From: Rhizobium sp. Root1203
GTDB lineage: Bacteria > Pseudomonadota > Alphaproteobacteria > Rhizobiales > Rhizobiaceae
DNA length: 64,000 bases
Assembly (NCBI RefSeq): GCF_001424945.1
Contig: NZ_LMCW01000012.1
Span: 1,076,778 to 1,140,777 of the forward strand
Reading direction: 5' to 3'
A program made the translations under genes and the position numbers. The notes under the pieces are model-generated. The model had not been told where the DNA came from. It ran no database searches and saw nothing but the letters and a program-made list of their open reading frames with translations. Within the stretch, counting starts at the first letter, position 1. The number at the start of each line of letters is the position of its first letter. Shown here one piece after another: positions 54,302 through 63,539 of this stretch.

Positions 54302-55168
54302 TCAGTGTTCCTTGTTTGCATATACCGAACGCTTCGTCAGGTAGATCAGGCCCGAGAAGATCAGCAGGAAGACCATGACCATGAAGCCGGTGTGCTTGCG
54401 CGCCACCAGGTGCGGTTCGGCAGCCCACATCAGGAACGCGGAAACGTCCTTGGCGTACTGATCGACCGTCGCCGGAGCACCGTCGTCGTAGGTAACCTGA
54501 CCGTCCGACAGCGGCTTCGGCATCGCCAGGACCGCAGCGGCATGGAAATACGGATTGTAGTGTCCGCCTTCAGGGACCTGGAAGCCGGCCGGCGGTTCTT
54601 CGTAGCCTGTCAGCAGCGAGTAGATGTAGTCCGGCCCGCCTTCCTGGTACTGCGTGAAGATATCGAAGACGAACTGGGGGAATCCACGCTCGACTTCGCG
54701 CGCCTTGGCGATCAGCGAGAAATCAGGCGGCGCCGCGCCGTTGTTGGACGCAGCGGCTGCTTCGGCGTTGGGGAACGGCGACGGGAAGTAGTCCGAAGGA
54801 ACAGCCTTGCGGCTGTACATGTCGCCGCTGGCGTTCGGACCGTCCTGCACTTCGTAGTTGGCTGCGAACGCCTTGACCTGCGCGTCCGAGTAGCCGAGGT
54901 CGCCAAGCGTGCGGAAGGGCACGAGCTTCATGGAGTGACAGGCAGCACAGACTTCCGTGTAGACCTTCAAGCCGCGCTGGAGCTGGCCCTTGTCAAAGTT
55001 GCCGAACGGACCTGCAAAGGTCCAGTCGACCTCTTTCGGCTCCTTCAGCGGATAGTGCGGCGTTGCGGCCTCGTGATGCTCCGCGGGCGCTGCCTCCTGG
55101 GCAAACGCTGCGGTGCCAAGACCCGCGACGACTGCGAGCGACAGAATGCTTGCAACAAGCTTTTTCAT
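54302..55168 (-). CDS. petC: Cytochrome c1 of the bc1 complex
   Basis: A protein of 288 residues. A signal peptide ends near AFA (residue 23); the haem site CAACH lies at Cys74-Cys77-His78; a C-terminal transmembrane anchor (FMVMVFLLIFSGLIYL) follows, and a methionine ligand is expected in the later YNPYFHAAAVLAMPKPL region. The frame is open upstream into petB, but ATG 55168 starts the signal peptide. Cytochrome c1 receives electrons from the Rieske protein and passes them to cytochrome c in the periplasm. It is last of the petABC operon. Confidence 0.96.
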   Translation of the reverse strand: MKKLVASILSLAVVAGLGTAAFAQEAAPAEHHEAATPHYPLKEPKEVDWTFAGPFGNFDKGQLQRGLKVYTEVCAACHSMKLVPFRTLGDLGYSDAQVKAFAANYEVQDGPNASGDMYSRKAVPSDYFPSPFPNAEAAAASNNGAAPPDFSLIAKAREVERGFPQFVFDIFTQYQEGGPDYIYSLLTGYEEPPAGFQVPEGGHYNPYFHAAAVLAMPKPLSDGQVTYDDGAPATVDQYAKDVSAFLMWAAEPHLVARKHTGFMVMVFLLIFSGLIYLTKRSVYANKEH

Positions 55169-55193
55169 ATTTTTATTCCCTCTCGTCGCCCGC

Positions 55194-56474
55194 TTATGCC
55201 TTGGCCGTTGCAACGGCCGCAGCAGTCTTGTTGCGCTTTTCAAGCACGGCTTCCGTGATCGAGTTCGGTACGCGGCGCGGCGTCTCGACGAGACCAAGCA
55301 CCGGCATTCCGACCAGGAAGAAGGCGAAGTAAAGGAGCGTACAGATCTGCGAGATCGTGGTGTAGAGACCTTCCGCCGGCTGCGAACCCAGCCAGCCGAG
55401 AATGATCGCATTGATCACGAACAGCCAGTAGGCAAGCTTGTACCACGGACGGTAGACCGCGGAACGGACCTTCGACGTATCGAGCCAAGGCACGAAGAAC
55501 AGCACGATGATCGCGCCGAACATCACAAGCACGCCGCCGAGCTTCGAGTCGATCGGGCCGATGTTGAAGGTGATCGATCGCAGCATCGCGTAGAACGGCA
55601 GGAAGTACCACTCCGGAACGATGTGTGCGGGTGTCTTCAACGGGTCGGCCGGGATGTAGTTGTCGGCGTGACCGAGGAAATTCGGCAGGTAGAAAACGAA
55701 GTAGGCGTAGACGAGCAGGAAGATCGAAACGCCGAGCGCATCCTTGAGGGTCGCGTAAGGCGTGAAGCGGACGGTGTCCGTCTTGGTCTTGACCTCGACG
55801 CCGGTTGGGTTCGTCTGGCCGGTGACATGCAGTGCCCAGATGTGCAGGACGACAACGCCGGCAATGACGAAGGGCAGCAGGTAATGCAGCGAGAAGAAGC
55901 GGTTCAGCGTCGGATTGTCGACCGCAAAGCCGCCGAGCAGGAACTGCTGGACCCATTCGCCGACCAGCGGGAACGCCGAGAAGAAGCCGGTGATGACGGT
56001 CGCGCCCCAGAAGGACATCTGACCCCAGGGCAGAACGTAGCCCATGAAACCCGTCGCCATCATCAGGAGATAGATGAGAACGCCGAGGATCCAGAGGATT
56101 TCGCGCGGCGCTTTGTAGGAACCGTAGTAGAGACCACGGGCGATGTGCAGGTAGACCGCAACGAAGAAGAAGGACGCGCCGTTGGCGTGCATGTAGCGCA
56201 ACAGCCAACCGTGGTTGACGTCACGCATGATCTTCTCGACCGAGTTAAATGCGATCGAGGTCTCGGCGGCATAGTGCATGGCGAGCACGATACCGGTCAG
56301 CATCTGCACGATCAGCATGACCGACAGCATGGCGCCGAAGGTGTAGGCATAATTCAGGTTACGCGGAACCGGATATGCAACGAAGCTGTCATAGACCATG
56401 CGCGGCAGCGGAAGGCGCGCATCGATCCATTTTTCCAAGCCGGTTGATGGCTCGTAGCTGGAATGGCCACTCAT
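55194..56474 (-). CDS. petB: Cytochrome b of the bc1 complex
   Basis: A polytopic protein of 426 residues with about eight transmembrane helices. The haem-binding histidines lie in helices starting [14 protein letters not shown] and [19 protein letters not shown], and further His in [19 protein letters not shown]. The [10 protein letters not shown] (Qo-site PEWY) motif is present. It carries the two b haems and the quinone sites Qo and Qi of ubiquinol:cytochrome c reductase. 25 bp separate it from petC and 14 bp from petA; the three genes form one operon. Confidence 0.97.
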   Translation of the reverse strand: MSGHSSYEPSTGLEKWIDARLPLPRMVYDSFVAYPVPRNLNYAYTFGAMLSVMLIVQMLTGIVLAMHYAAETSIAFNSVEKIMRDVNHGWLLRYMHANGASFFFVAVYLHIARGLYYGSYKAPREILWILGVLIYLLMMATGFMGYVLPWGQMSFWGATVITGFFSAFPLVGEWVQQFLLGGFAVDNPTLNRFFSLHYLLPFVIAGVVVLHIWALHVTGQTNPTGVEVKTKTDTVRFTPYATLKDALGVSIFLLVYAYFVFYLPNFLGHADNYIPADPLKTPAHIVPEWYFLPFYAMLRSITFNIGPIDSKLGGVLVMFGAIIVLFFVPWLDTSKVRSAVYRPWYKLAYWLFVINAIILGWLGSQPAEGLYTTISQICTLLYFAFFLVGMPVLGLVETPRRVPNSITEAVLEKRNKTAAAVATAKA

Positions 56475-56488
56475 GTATCAGTCTCCCC

Positions 56489-57067
56489 TCAACCGATCTT
56501 GATTTTAGTATCGGACAAAAACGAAAAGGTCGGGATAGCCAGGTTCTGCGGCGCCGGGCCCTTACGGATGCGGCCGGCCGTATCGTAGACAGAACCATGG
56601 CAGGGACAGAACCAACCGTTATATTCGCCGGCCTGGCCGAGCGGAACGCAACCGAGATGCGTGCAGGTGCCGATCATGACGATCCAGTTTTCCTTGTCCT
56701 TGCCGCCCGAACGGTCGAGGCCGGTTGCCTGGGCATCGGGTGCAAGATTGGCGTTGCGGGCGACCGGATCCTTCAGATCCGCCATCGGAGTGTCGGCGGC
56801 TGCCTTCACTTCCTCGGGCGTACGGTTACGGATGAAGATCGGCTTGCCGCGCCACTTGACGGTCAGCGACATGCCCGGCTCGAGGCTCGCCACGTCCACT
56901 TCGATTGAAGCCAGTGCCAGCGTCGAGGCATCGGGGCGCATCTGATCGATAAACGGCCACGCGACCGCAACGGCGCCCACCGCGCCCGCCATACCTGTGG
57001 TGAGATAAAGGAAATCACGGCGAGTGGGCTCGTTCGAGACCTCGCCTGTCGTTTCGTGTTCGCTCAC
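56489..57067 (-). CDS. petA: Rieske iron-sulfur protein of the bc1 complex
   Basis: A protein of 192 residues. The twin-arginine TRRDFLYL at 15-22 precedes a membrane anchor, consistent with Tat export. The [2Fe-2S] ligands are Cys135 and His137 in CTHLGC and Cys154 and His157 in CPCHG; Cys140 and Cys156 form the disulfide. It takes the first electron from ubiquinol at the Qo site. First gene of petABC; a 284-bp region upstream, shared with the divergent EEP-family gene, must contain the promoter. Confidence 0.97.
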   Translation of the reverse strand: MSEHETTGEVSNEPTRRDFLYLTTGMAGAVGAVAVAWPFIDQMRPDASTLALASIEVDVASLEPGMSLTVKWRGKPIFIRNRTPEEVKAAADTPMADLKDPVARNANLAPDAQATGLDRSGGKDKENWIVMIGTCTHLGCVPLGQAGEYNGWFCPCHGSVYDTAGRIRKGPAPQNLAIPTFSFLSDTKIKIG

Positions 57068-57351
57068 GGCTTACAATCCTCTGCGCAATTTTCGCGGAAC
57101 TCCGCCCATCCCCTCAAGGCGAAGAATCTGTCGCGACACAGTTCGAACATAGATTCCCCACCAATCCGGCGCGTTCTAAGCTTGATCGCAAATTATGTCC
57201 AGCCTTGGCAAGGCCATGTGGGCACAATGTCGCGGGAATTTTAAGTTGATTTTTTAAGACAATCACATGCTTGCAACATTGTTGCGTTGCACCAAATCCG
57301 GGCTCGTGCTACGTCGCCGGACTATTATTATTCCAGTCTCGGCACCCGGCG

Positions 57352-58284
57352 ATGAAAGACACTTTATTCTGTGTGGGAAGTGTCCTCGTTTCGCTGCTGC
57401 TCGCTGCGATATCGCTGCGCTACGTGACGCACACCTGGCTCCTTGCCTTTGTCTACAGCTTCCAGGTCCATTTCGCGCTTGTGGCGCTGCTGGGAACGCT
57501 CCTGCTCCTGCTGCTCAAACGCCATTGGTTTGCCTATGTGCTGCTCTCCGCTGCCCTGCTTCTGCTAGGGCACGGCCTGTTCATGCTCAAGGCCTTCGAA
57601 GCCGCTTCCTCGACTGCCGCCACGCAGCCGGCCTTCCGGCTGATATCCTTCAATATCGAGAACTTCAACTTCAAGAACGGACGGCCGATTGCCGACGCCG
57701 TGATCGCCTCCGGTGCGGACGTCGTCAATATTCTCGAGGCCGAACCGCTGATCCCGGAAATCGCCCGCCTGACGAAGGCTTATCCCTATCGGATCGGCTG
57801 CGGCGTCGAGACGGAGGGCTGCGATACCCTGGTGCTCTCAAAACGACCGTTCGTCGAAACGTCCGTCAGCAGCATCGGCGACCTCTGGCCGAACCGTCTG
57901 GTGACGTCAGTCATCGATGTCGACGGCACCAGGATTACCTTCGTCTCGGTCCATCTTGCCAAGCCCTACTTCGACGATTTCCAGGTGAACGAGTTGGTCG
58001 ATTTGCGCGGCGCCGTCGCCGCCATCAAGGGCCCACTCGTCCTGGCGGGAGATTTCAACTCGGCAATCATCGATCCGGACATCCAGCGTTTCGTTGCGAC
58101 AGCCGGCCTCAACACCGTCTTTCCCGAACCGGCGACGTGGCCGATCAAGGCCGGCCGCCTCGGCATCGCGATCGATCACGTGCTCGCCCGTCCGCCCCTT
58201 CGACTGACCTCGGTAAAGCGGATGGAAGACAGCATCGGCTCAAACCACTTTGGCCTTGTGGCCGAGGTCGGCATCGATCGCTGA
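57352..58284 (+). CDS. Membrane-anchored endonuclease/exonuclease/phosphatase-family protein
   Basis: A protein of 310 residues. Three hydrophobic segments occupy the first ~100 residues; the rest is an EEP domain with FNIENFNFKNG near 120 (metal-binding N and E), VHLAKPYFDDF, LAGDFNSAIIDPD and a C-terminal GSNHFGLVAEV (catalytic H). Substrates of this family range from DNA to phospholipids; the membrane anchor and small polypeptide suggest a periplasm- or membrane-facing role. The start ATG 57352 is preferred to 57271. The 3' end overlaps the convergent ABC-exporter gene by 45 bp. Confidence 0.83.
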   Translation: MKDTLFCVGSVLVSLLLAAISLRYVTHTWLLAFVYSFQVHFALVALLGTLLLLLLKRHWFAYVLLSAALLLLGHGLFMLKAFEAASSTAATQPAFRLISFNIENFNFKNGRPIADAVIASGADVVNILEAEPLIPEIARLTKAYPYRIGCGVETEGCDTLVLSKRPFVETSVSSIGDLWPNRLVTSVIDVDGTRITFVSVHLAKPYFDDFQVNELVDLRGAVAAIKGPLVLAGDFNSAIIDPDIQRFVATAGLNTVFPEPATWPIKAGRLGIAIDHVLARPPLRLTSVKRMEDSIGSNHFGLVAEVGIDR

Positions 58285-60159
58285 CCGAGGAGCGGCCCCG
58301 TCGTAGTCGACGGCAAGAAAGCCGCCTGACTGCCGTGCCCACAGCTCCGCATAAAGCCCACCGCGTTGAAGCAGCGCTTCGTGCGTCCCGTCCTCGATGA
58401 TCTTGCCTTCATCCACGACAATCAGGCGATCGAGGGACGCGATCGTCGAGAGACGGTGTGCGATCGCAAGGACAGTCTTGCCGTCCATGATCCGGTTGAG
58501 GTTCGATTGAATGGCCTCTTCGACTTCGGAATCCAGCGCCGACGTTGCTTCGTCGAGCACCAGGATCGGCGCGTCCTTCAGCATGACCCTGGCGATGGCG
58601 ATACGCTGGCGCTGCCCCCCCGAGAGCTTCACGCCCCGTTCGCCCACATGTGCGTCGAAGCCCTTGCGTCCCTGCTGGTCCTGCAGCCGCTCGATGAAAT
58701 CGAGTGCCTCGGCGCGGCGGGCGGCCTCGATCAGTCTGCGCTCGCCCGCGTCGGGACGCCCGAACAAGATGTTGTCGCGCACGGAGCGGTGAAGCAGGGA
58801 TGTATCCTGGCTCACGACGCCGACCTGCATGCGCAGCGTTTCCTGCTTGACACCGGAGATATCCTGACCGTCAACGAGAATGCGCCCGCCCTCGAGATCG
58901 TAGAGGCGCAGCAGGAGGTTCACGAGCGTCGACTTTCCCGCTCCGGAACGCCCGACGATGCCGACCTTCTCGCCGGGCTCGATGGTGAGCGAGAAATCGT
59001 CGATCACGCCGTTGGCCCGTCCGTAGTGGAACGAGACGTTCTCGAAGCGAATGCCTGGCCGGACAATGACGAGATCCGGCGCCTCCGGCCGATCGACCAG
59101 CCCCAGCGGCTGGGAAATGAGTTCGGCCGCATTCTGGATCGTGCCGAGGTTGCGCATGATGCCGTTGAACTGTGTCATCAGACGCCCCAGAAGAAAATTC
59201 AGGCGCAGCACCAGTGCCAGCGAGAAAGCCACGGCACCGGAACTGACGAGCCCCTGCAGCCAGAGATGCACGCTGAGCCCGGCCATCGTCACGATCATCA
59301 GGCCGGATAGAAGCGCCATGGACGCGCGTACGCCGGTGATGAAGCGCGTGAAGCGAAGGACGGTTTCCTGATAGAAATCGAAGCCCTGCCGCATGTACCG
59401 GTCGGTTTCCTCGTCTCTCGCGAACAGTTTCAGTGTCTGGATGTTGCTGTAGGCATCCACCATGCGGCCATTCAGCATCGAAGCGGCTTCCGCCGTCTCG
59501 CGGGAATGATAGCGGATGCGCGGGACGAAATAACGCGCCAGAAACCCGAAGGCGCACAACCAGCACAGAACCACGATAGCAAGGGAAAGATCGAGCCGCG
59601 CGACCAGAACCAGCGTAGTGGCAGCATAGATCCCGACGAACCACACACTTTCCATCAGCGACGTGACCAGGTCGCCCGTCGCCTGGCCCGCCGACCACAC
59701 CTTGGTCACGATACGTCCGGAAAAGTCGCTCTGAAAAAAGGACAACGACTGACGCGAGACATGCAGGTAGGACTGCCAGCGCGCCAGATTATAGAAACCC
59801 GGCGTAATGACCTGCTGATCGACAAGCGCTATCAGCAGCGCGACGACGAACCGGACAATCCCGATGAGAACGAGCATGACGGCGAGTTCGGTACCGTGGG
59901 CGGCCAGAAGGCCGTTCCATCCATCGGCAGGCGAAATGGTGGCGAGAATGTCGACCACGCGCCCGACGAACCAGAAGAGTGCTGCCTCGATCGCCGCGGA
60001 CATGCCGCCAAGCACCAGCATGGCGATGAACGGCGCCTTTGCCTGGCCGATATAGAAGGAAATGAATCCGAGCGTCGAGCGCGGCGGCTGAATATTGTCG
60101 CGCGGTCGAAAGGGATCGATCCAGTTTTCGAAGGCACTAAAGATTCGATTCAGGAGCAT
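58240..60159 (-). CDS. ABC exporter, fused permease and ATPase (first paralog)
   Basis: A half-transporter of 639 residues. Six membrane segments in the first ~330 residues are followed by the ATPase with Walker A GRSGAGKST, signature LSGGQRQRIAIARVML and Walker B ILVLDEATSALDS. All catalytic motifs are canonical, so it could act as a homodimer or pair with the second paralog 482 bp away. Substrate unknown; the group includes lipid and multidrug exporters. It overlaps the EEP-family gene by 45 bp tail-to-tail. Confidence 0.9.
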   Translation of the reverse strand: MLLNRIFSAFENWIDPFRPRDNIQPPRSTLGFISFYIGQAKAPFIAMLVLGGMSAAIEAALFWFVGRVVDILATISPADGWNGLLAAHGTELAVMLVLIGIVRFVVALLIALVDQQVITPGFYNLARWQSYLHVSRQSLSFFQSDFSGRIVTKVWSAGQATGDLVTSLMESVWFVGIYAATTLVLVARLDLSLAIVVLCWLCAFGFLARYFVPRIRYHSRETAEAASMLNGRMVDAYSNIQTLKLFARDEETDRYMRQGFDFYQETVLRFTRFITGVRASMALLSGLMIVTMAGLSVHLWLQGLVSSGAVAFSLALVLRLNFLLGRLMTQFNGIMRNLGTIQNAAELISQPLGLVDRPEAPDLVIVRPGIRFENVSFHYGRANGVIDDFSLTIEPGEKVGIVGRSGAGKSTLVNLLLRLYDLEGGRILVDGQDISGVKQETLRMQVGVVSQDTSLLHRSVRDNILFGRPDAGERRLIEAARRAEALDFIERLQDQQGRKGFDAHVGERGVKLSGGQRQRIAIARVMLKDAPILVLDEATSALDSEVEEAIQSNLNRIMDGKTVLAIAHRLSTIASLDRLIVVDEGKIIEDGTHEALLQRGGLYAELWARQSGGFLAVDYDGAAPRSAIDADLGHKAKVV

Positions 60160-60321
60160 ATTTGCGATATAGGCATATATGCCGGAACGGGAAAGGAATG
60201 CGCCCGCCGGAAAAGCCTTATATTTTCGTAATGATCGGTAACATCGGCGGCATCGCCGTTGACTGAAGCAGAACTCGCCACAATCTGGGAGTATACAAGT
60301 CTTTTACGGGAGACGGCCGCA

Positions 60322-60564
60322 ATGCAAACAAGGACGCTCGTGTCGAGTATTCCGCTGTCGCTGGCGGACAAGCTCGACGGGATGATTGAACATCTTGAAG
60401 TGCCATTCGATGACGTCATAGCCGACGCCATTGCCGCGTGGATCGCCCGCGAAGAAGAGCGGCGCCTGATGGCGTTGCGCGCGCTCGCATTCGCCAACAG
60501 CATGGCTGTCGAAGGCCACCGCATCATCGACTGGGCAGACAGTCTTTCCGCCGATCGGCACTGA
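60322..60564 (+). CDS. Ribbon-helix-helix (CopG-like) small regulator, orphan
   Basis: A protein of 80 residues. The segment TLVSSIPLSLADKLDGMIEH is the RHH beta-strand plus helix 1, with LEVPFDDVIADAIAAWIARE as helix 2. The tail (VEGHRIIDWADSLSADRH) resembles the toxin-binding end of ParD/CopG antitoxins, but no RelE/ParE toxin gene follows: the next element is a terminator. ATG 60322 has GGGAG upstream. It stands alone between two minus-strand ABC-exporter genes. Confidence 0.75.
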   Translation: MQTRTLVSSIPLSLADKLDGMIEHLEVPFDDVIADAIAAWIAREEERRLMALRALAFANSMAVEGHRIIDWADSLSADRH

Positions 60565-60582
60565 CTGAGCCGAGACATCGAA

Positions 60583-60617
60583 AAAACGCCTTCCCGATAT
60601 CCCAGGGAGGGCGTTTT
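60583..60617. terminator. Bidirectional terminator between the RHH gene and the second ABC exporter
   Basis: AAAACGCCTTCCC and GGGAGGGCGTTTT form a 13-bp stem (one G-T) with A/T runs on both sides, so it works for the RHH gene and for the exporter. Confidence 0.85.
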
Positions 60618-60640
60618 GCATTTGTAGGGGGCGTTTCGCG

Positions 60641-62494
60641 TTATTCGGCTGCTTCTTCCGCGTCTTCCGAATCGGCCAGGAAGCCGCCCGATTGTCGGTT
60701 CCACAGGTCGGCATAAATGCCGCCCTGTCGGACGAGATCGGAATGCGAACCGGCCTCGATGATCCGACCCTTGTCGAGCACGATCAGTCGGTCCATTTCC
60801 GTCAGCGTCGACAGACGGTGGGCGATCGCGATCACCGTCTTGCCTTCCATCAGCGCGAACAGGTTCTCCTGGATTGCCGCCTCGACTTCGGAATCGAGCG
60901 CCGAGGTCGCTTCGTCCAGCACCAGGATCGGCGCGTCCTTCAGGAAGACCCGTGCAATTGCGACACGCTGACGCTGACCGCCGGACAGCTTGACGCCACG
61001 CTCTCCGACCTGTGCGTCCAGGGCCTTGCGCCCCTGCATGTCGACGAGGCCGTCGATGAAGTCCCACGCATTCGCCCGCTTTGCGGCCTCGATCACCTCG
61101 GCATCGGTCGCATCCGGGCGGCCGTAGGCGATGTTGTCGCGGATCGAGCGATGCAGCAGCGAAGTATCCTGCGTCACCACGCCGATCAGCTCGCGCAGGC
61201 TTTCCTGCGACACGTGCGAAATGTCCTGTCCGTCGATGGTGATGCGCCCGCTCTCCAGATCGTAGAAGCGCAGGAGCAGGTTCATCAGCGTCGTCTTGCC
61301 GGCACCGGAGCGACCCACGAGACCGACCTTTTCGCCCGCCTTGATGTCGAGCGAAAGGTTGTCGATGATGCCCTTGGCCTTGCCGTAGTGGAAGCCGATG
61401 CGATCGTAGTGGATCGCTCCCTTCTTGGCGGCAAGCTCGGGCGCACCGGGGCGATCGACGATATCGTGGCCCTTCGTCATCATCTCCATCCCGTCATAGA
61501 CCGTGCCGATGTTCTCGAACAGCGCCGAGACTTCCCACATGATCCACTGCGACATGCCGTTGACGCGCATCGCCAGGCCGATCGCAATCGCGATGGCGCC
61601 GACCGAGATGCCGCCGTTCAGCCAGAACCAGATCGACAGGCCGGAGATCACGAACAGCGCCACGCAGTTGTTGATATAGACGGCCGCATGGAACATCGTG
61701 ACCTTGCGCATCTGCTGATGGACGGTCTGCAGGAACTCGTTCATGCCTTCCTTGGCATAGGTCTCTTCCCGGCCGGCATGCGAAAACAGCTTCACCGTAG
61801 CGATATTGGTGTAGCTGTCGACGACGCGTCCGGTCATCATCGAGCGTGCATCCGCCTGCGCGGCGGCAATCTTTCGAAGCCGCGGCACGAAGTAGGAGAC
61901 GATGGCGACATAGATGCCGAGCCAGGCGAGGATCGGTATCATCAGCCGCCAGTCGGCCGCCGCGATGACGATGATCATCGTCAGGAAGTAGGTGACGACG
62001 TAGACGAAGACGTCGAGTATCTTCATGACGGTTTCGCGCACCGCCAGCGAAGTCTGCATCACCTTGGTCGCAACGCGTCCGGCAAACTCGTTGGCAAAGA
62101 ACGTCATGCTGTGACGCATGAGGAAGCGGTGCATCTGCCAGCGCGCGATCATCGGATAGTTGCCGAGCAGCACCTGGTGCATGATGAACGAATCCAGCAC
62201 GGCCGCCAGCGGCAGGCCGACCAGGATCAACGCGCCCATCCAGACGAGTTTGTGGCCCTCGCTTTCAAGGAACGTCGCCGGGTCTGCATGGGTCAGCCAG
62301 TCGACGATGTTGCCGAGGAACTGGAAGAGCGCCACTTCGCCGATCGCGATCAGCATGGTCAGCACGGCCATCATGCCGAGCCAGGGTGCCGCCGGCTTCG
62401 TGTAGTGCCAGCAGAAGGCATAGAGTCCCTTCGGAGGAACCGTCGGCTCCTCGCTTGGAAAGGGATTAAGTCGCTGTTCAAACCAGCCAAACAT
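60641..62494 (-). CDS. ABC exporter, fused permease and ATPase (second paralog)
   Basis: A half-transporter of 617 residues with six membrane segments and an ATPase with Walker A GRSGAGKTT, signature LSGGQRQRVAIARVFL and ILVLDEATSALDS. It is clearly a paralog of the 639-residue protein at 58.2-60.2 kb: both end in RQSGGFLA. They may form a heterodimer or act independently. ATG 62494 is preferred to the longer frame. Confidence 0.9.
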   Translation of the reverse strand: MFGWFEQRLNPFPSEEPTVPPKGLYAFCWHYTKPAAPWLGMMAVLTMLIAIGEVALFQFLGNIVDWLTHADPATFLESEGHKLVWMGALILVGLPLAAVLDSFIMHQVLLGNYPMIARWQMHRFLMRHSMTFFANEFAGRVATKVMQTSLAVRETVMKILDVFVYVVTYFLTMIIVIAAADWRLMIPILAWLGIYVAIVSYFVPRLRKIAAAQADARSMMTGRVVDSYTNIATVKLFSHAGREETYAKEGMNEFLQTVHQQMRKVTMFHAAVYINNCVALFVISGLSIWFWLNGGISVGAIAIAIGLAMRVNGMSQWIMWEVSALFENIGTVYDGMEMMTKGHDIVDRPGAPELAAKKGAIHYDRIGFHYGKAKGIIDNLSLDIKAGEKVGLVGRSGAGKTTLMNLLLRFYDLESGRITIDGQDISHVSQESLRELIGVVTQDTSLLHRSIRDNIAYGRPDATDAEVIEAAKRANAWDFIDGLVDMQGRKALDAQVGERGVKLSGGQRQRVAIARVFLKDAPILVLDEATSALDSEVEAAIQENLFALMEGKTVIAIAHRLSTLTEMDRLIVLDKGRIIEAGSHSDLVRQGGIYADLWNRQSGGFLADSEDAEEAAE

Positions 62495-62876
62495 GAAAAT
62501 GCTCCGAAACTTCAGCGTTCCGGCTCCTGCCCCGCGCAAAAGACGCGCTGAGGCTCATATGGGGACCGGACGTTCAAGGGGCGAGGCCACGACGGCCGCG
62601 CAAGGAATTAGAAATGGGAAGTCAGGAAAGAAAAGGCACTAGGCGTGCCGGTTCGCCAGTCGCGCATTCGCGGACGGGAGGCACATACGTCGAGATAATT
62701 CCATTGTGGCGCTCCCTGTTGGCGATTGAAGATGCACACCGATAACGCGAAACTGGCAGAAATTCCAGCCCCGGAATGCCGAAAAATCGACGTTTTTGGT
62801 TCAAAAACGTGCATGTTGCGCCGAAATCACAGTTGCAATACGAGTTTCCGGCAAAACAGACCAGGTGAGATCGATC
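62495..62876. other. 382-bp divergent gap between ABC exporter and trmL
   Basis: Holds promoters for two divergent genes that I could not place with confidence. It contains the perfect dyad described at 62790-62810. No RNA gene or ORF with ribosome site is seen. Confidence 0.45.
62790..62810. promoter_or_regulatory. Perfect 9-bp inverted repeat upstream of trmL
   Basis: ACGTTTTTG-GTT-CAAAAACGT, 66 bp before the trmL start. It fits an operator for a dimeric regulator; the binding protein is unknown. Confidence 0.45.
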
Positions 62877-63338
62877 ATGGCAAACCTCAGAGTTGCGCTC
62901 TATCAGCCGGATATACCGGGCAACACCGGAACGATCCTGCGCCTTGCCGCCTGTCTGGGGTGTGCCGTCGACATCATAGAGCCGGCAGGCTTTGATATTT
63001 CGGACCGCAGCCTCAAGCGCGCCGGCATGGACTACCTCGCCGCTGCCACCCTGACCCGGCATGTCAACTGGGAGCACTTCGAAGCGTGGCGGGAGGCCAC
63101 CGGGCGCAGGCTCGTTCTCGCCTCCACGAAAGCGTCGGGACGCTATACCGACTTCTCGTTCCGTCCCGACGACATCCTGCTGTTCGGGCGCGAAAGCGCC
63201 GGCGTTCCCGACCACGTTCACGACAAGGTCGACGCACGGATTGTCGTGCCGATGGTCGATGGACAGCGGTCGATCAATCTCGCCGTCTCCGCTGCGATGA
63301 TAACGGGAGAGGCCATGCGGCAGACGGTGTGGGCTTGA
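62877..63338 (+). CDS. trmL: tRNA (cytidine/uridine-2'-O-)-methyltransferase TrmL
   Basis: A SPOUT-fold protein of 153 residues, minimal TrmL length. The three motifs are PDIPGNTGTILRLAACLGC, LLFGRESAGVPDHVHD and IVVPMVDGQRSINLAVSAAM, the last forming the knot. TrmL methylates the ribose of wobble position 34 in tRNA-Leu species. ATG 62877 is preferred; the frame is open upstream to 62796. Confidence 0.93.
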   Translation: MANLRVALYQPDIPGNTGTILRLAACLGCAVDIIEPAGFDISDRSLKRAGMDYLAAATLTRHVNWEHFEAWREATGRRLVLASTKASGRYTDFSFRPDDILLFGRESAGVPDHVHDKVDARIVVPMVDGQRSINLAVSAAMITGEAMRQTVWA

Positions 63339-63539
63339 TATCCCCAGCTTGCATACAAATGCCGGTCCGACCCCAGAATATGTCGCCAATGGCGTTGTGA
63401 AATTGCAAGACCGGCGTATAGTTGTTAGCCGAGCAATCAAAAAATCGGGCCAAGCGCCACGAATTCAATGATTTGACGCCCAGAGAGATTCGAAATTACG
63501 CGTCGCCAGACGCCAAGAGATAGAAAAAGACAAGGCCGC

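Noticed and set aside
53861..55258. 465-codon plus-strand frame opposite apt and petC
   Set aside because: No domain or ribosome site; it is opposite two firm genes.
60692..62551. 619-codon plus-strand frame opposite the second ABC exporter
   Set aside because: Its product is His/Asp/Arg-rich without any domain, whereas the minus strand encodes full Walker A, signature and Walker B motifs.
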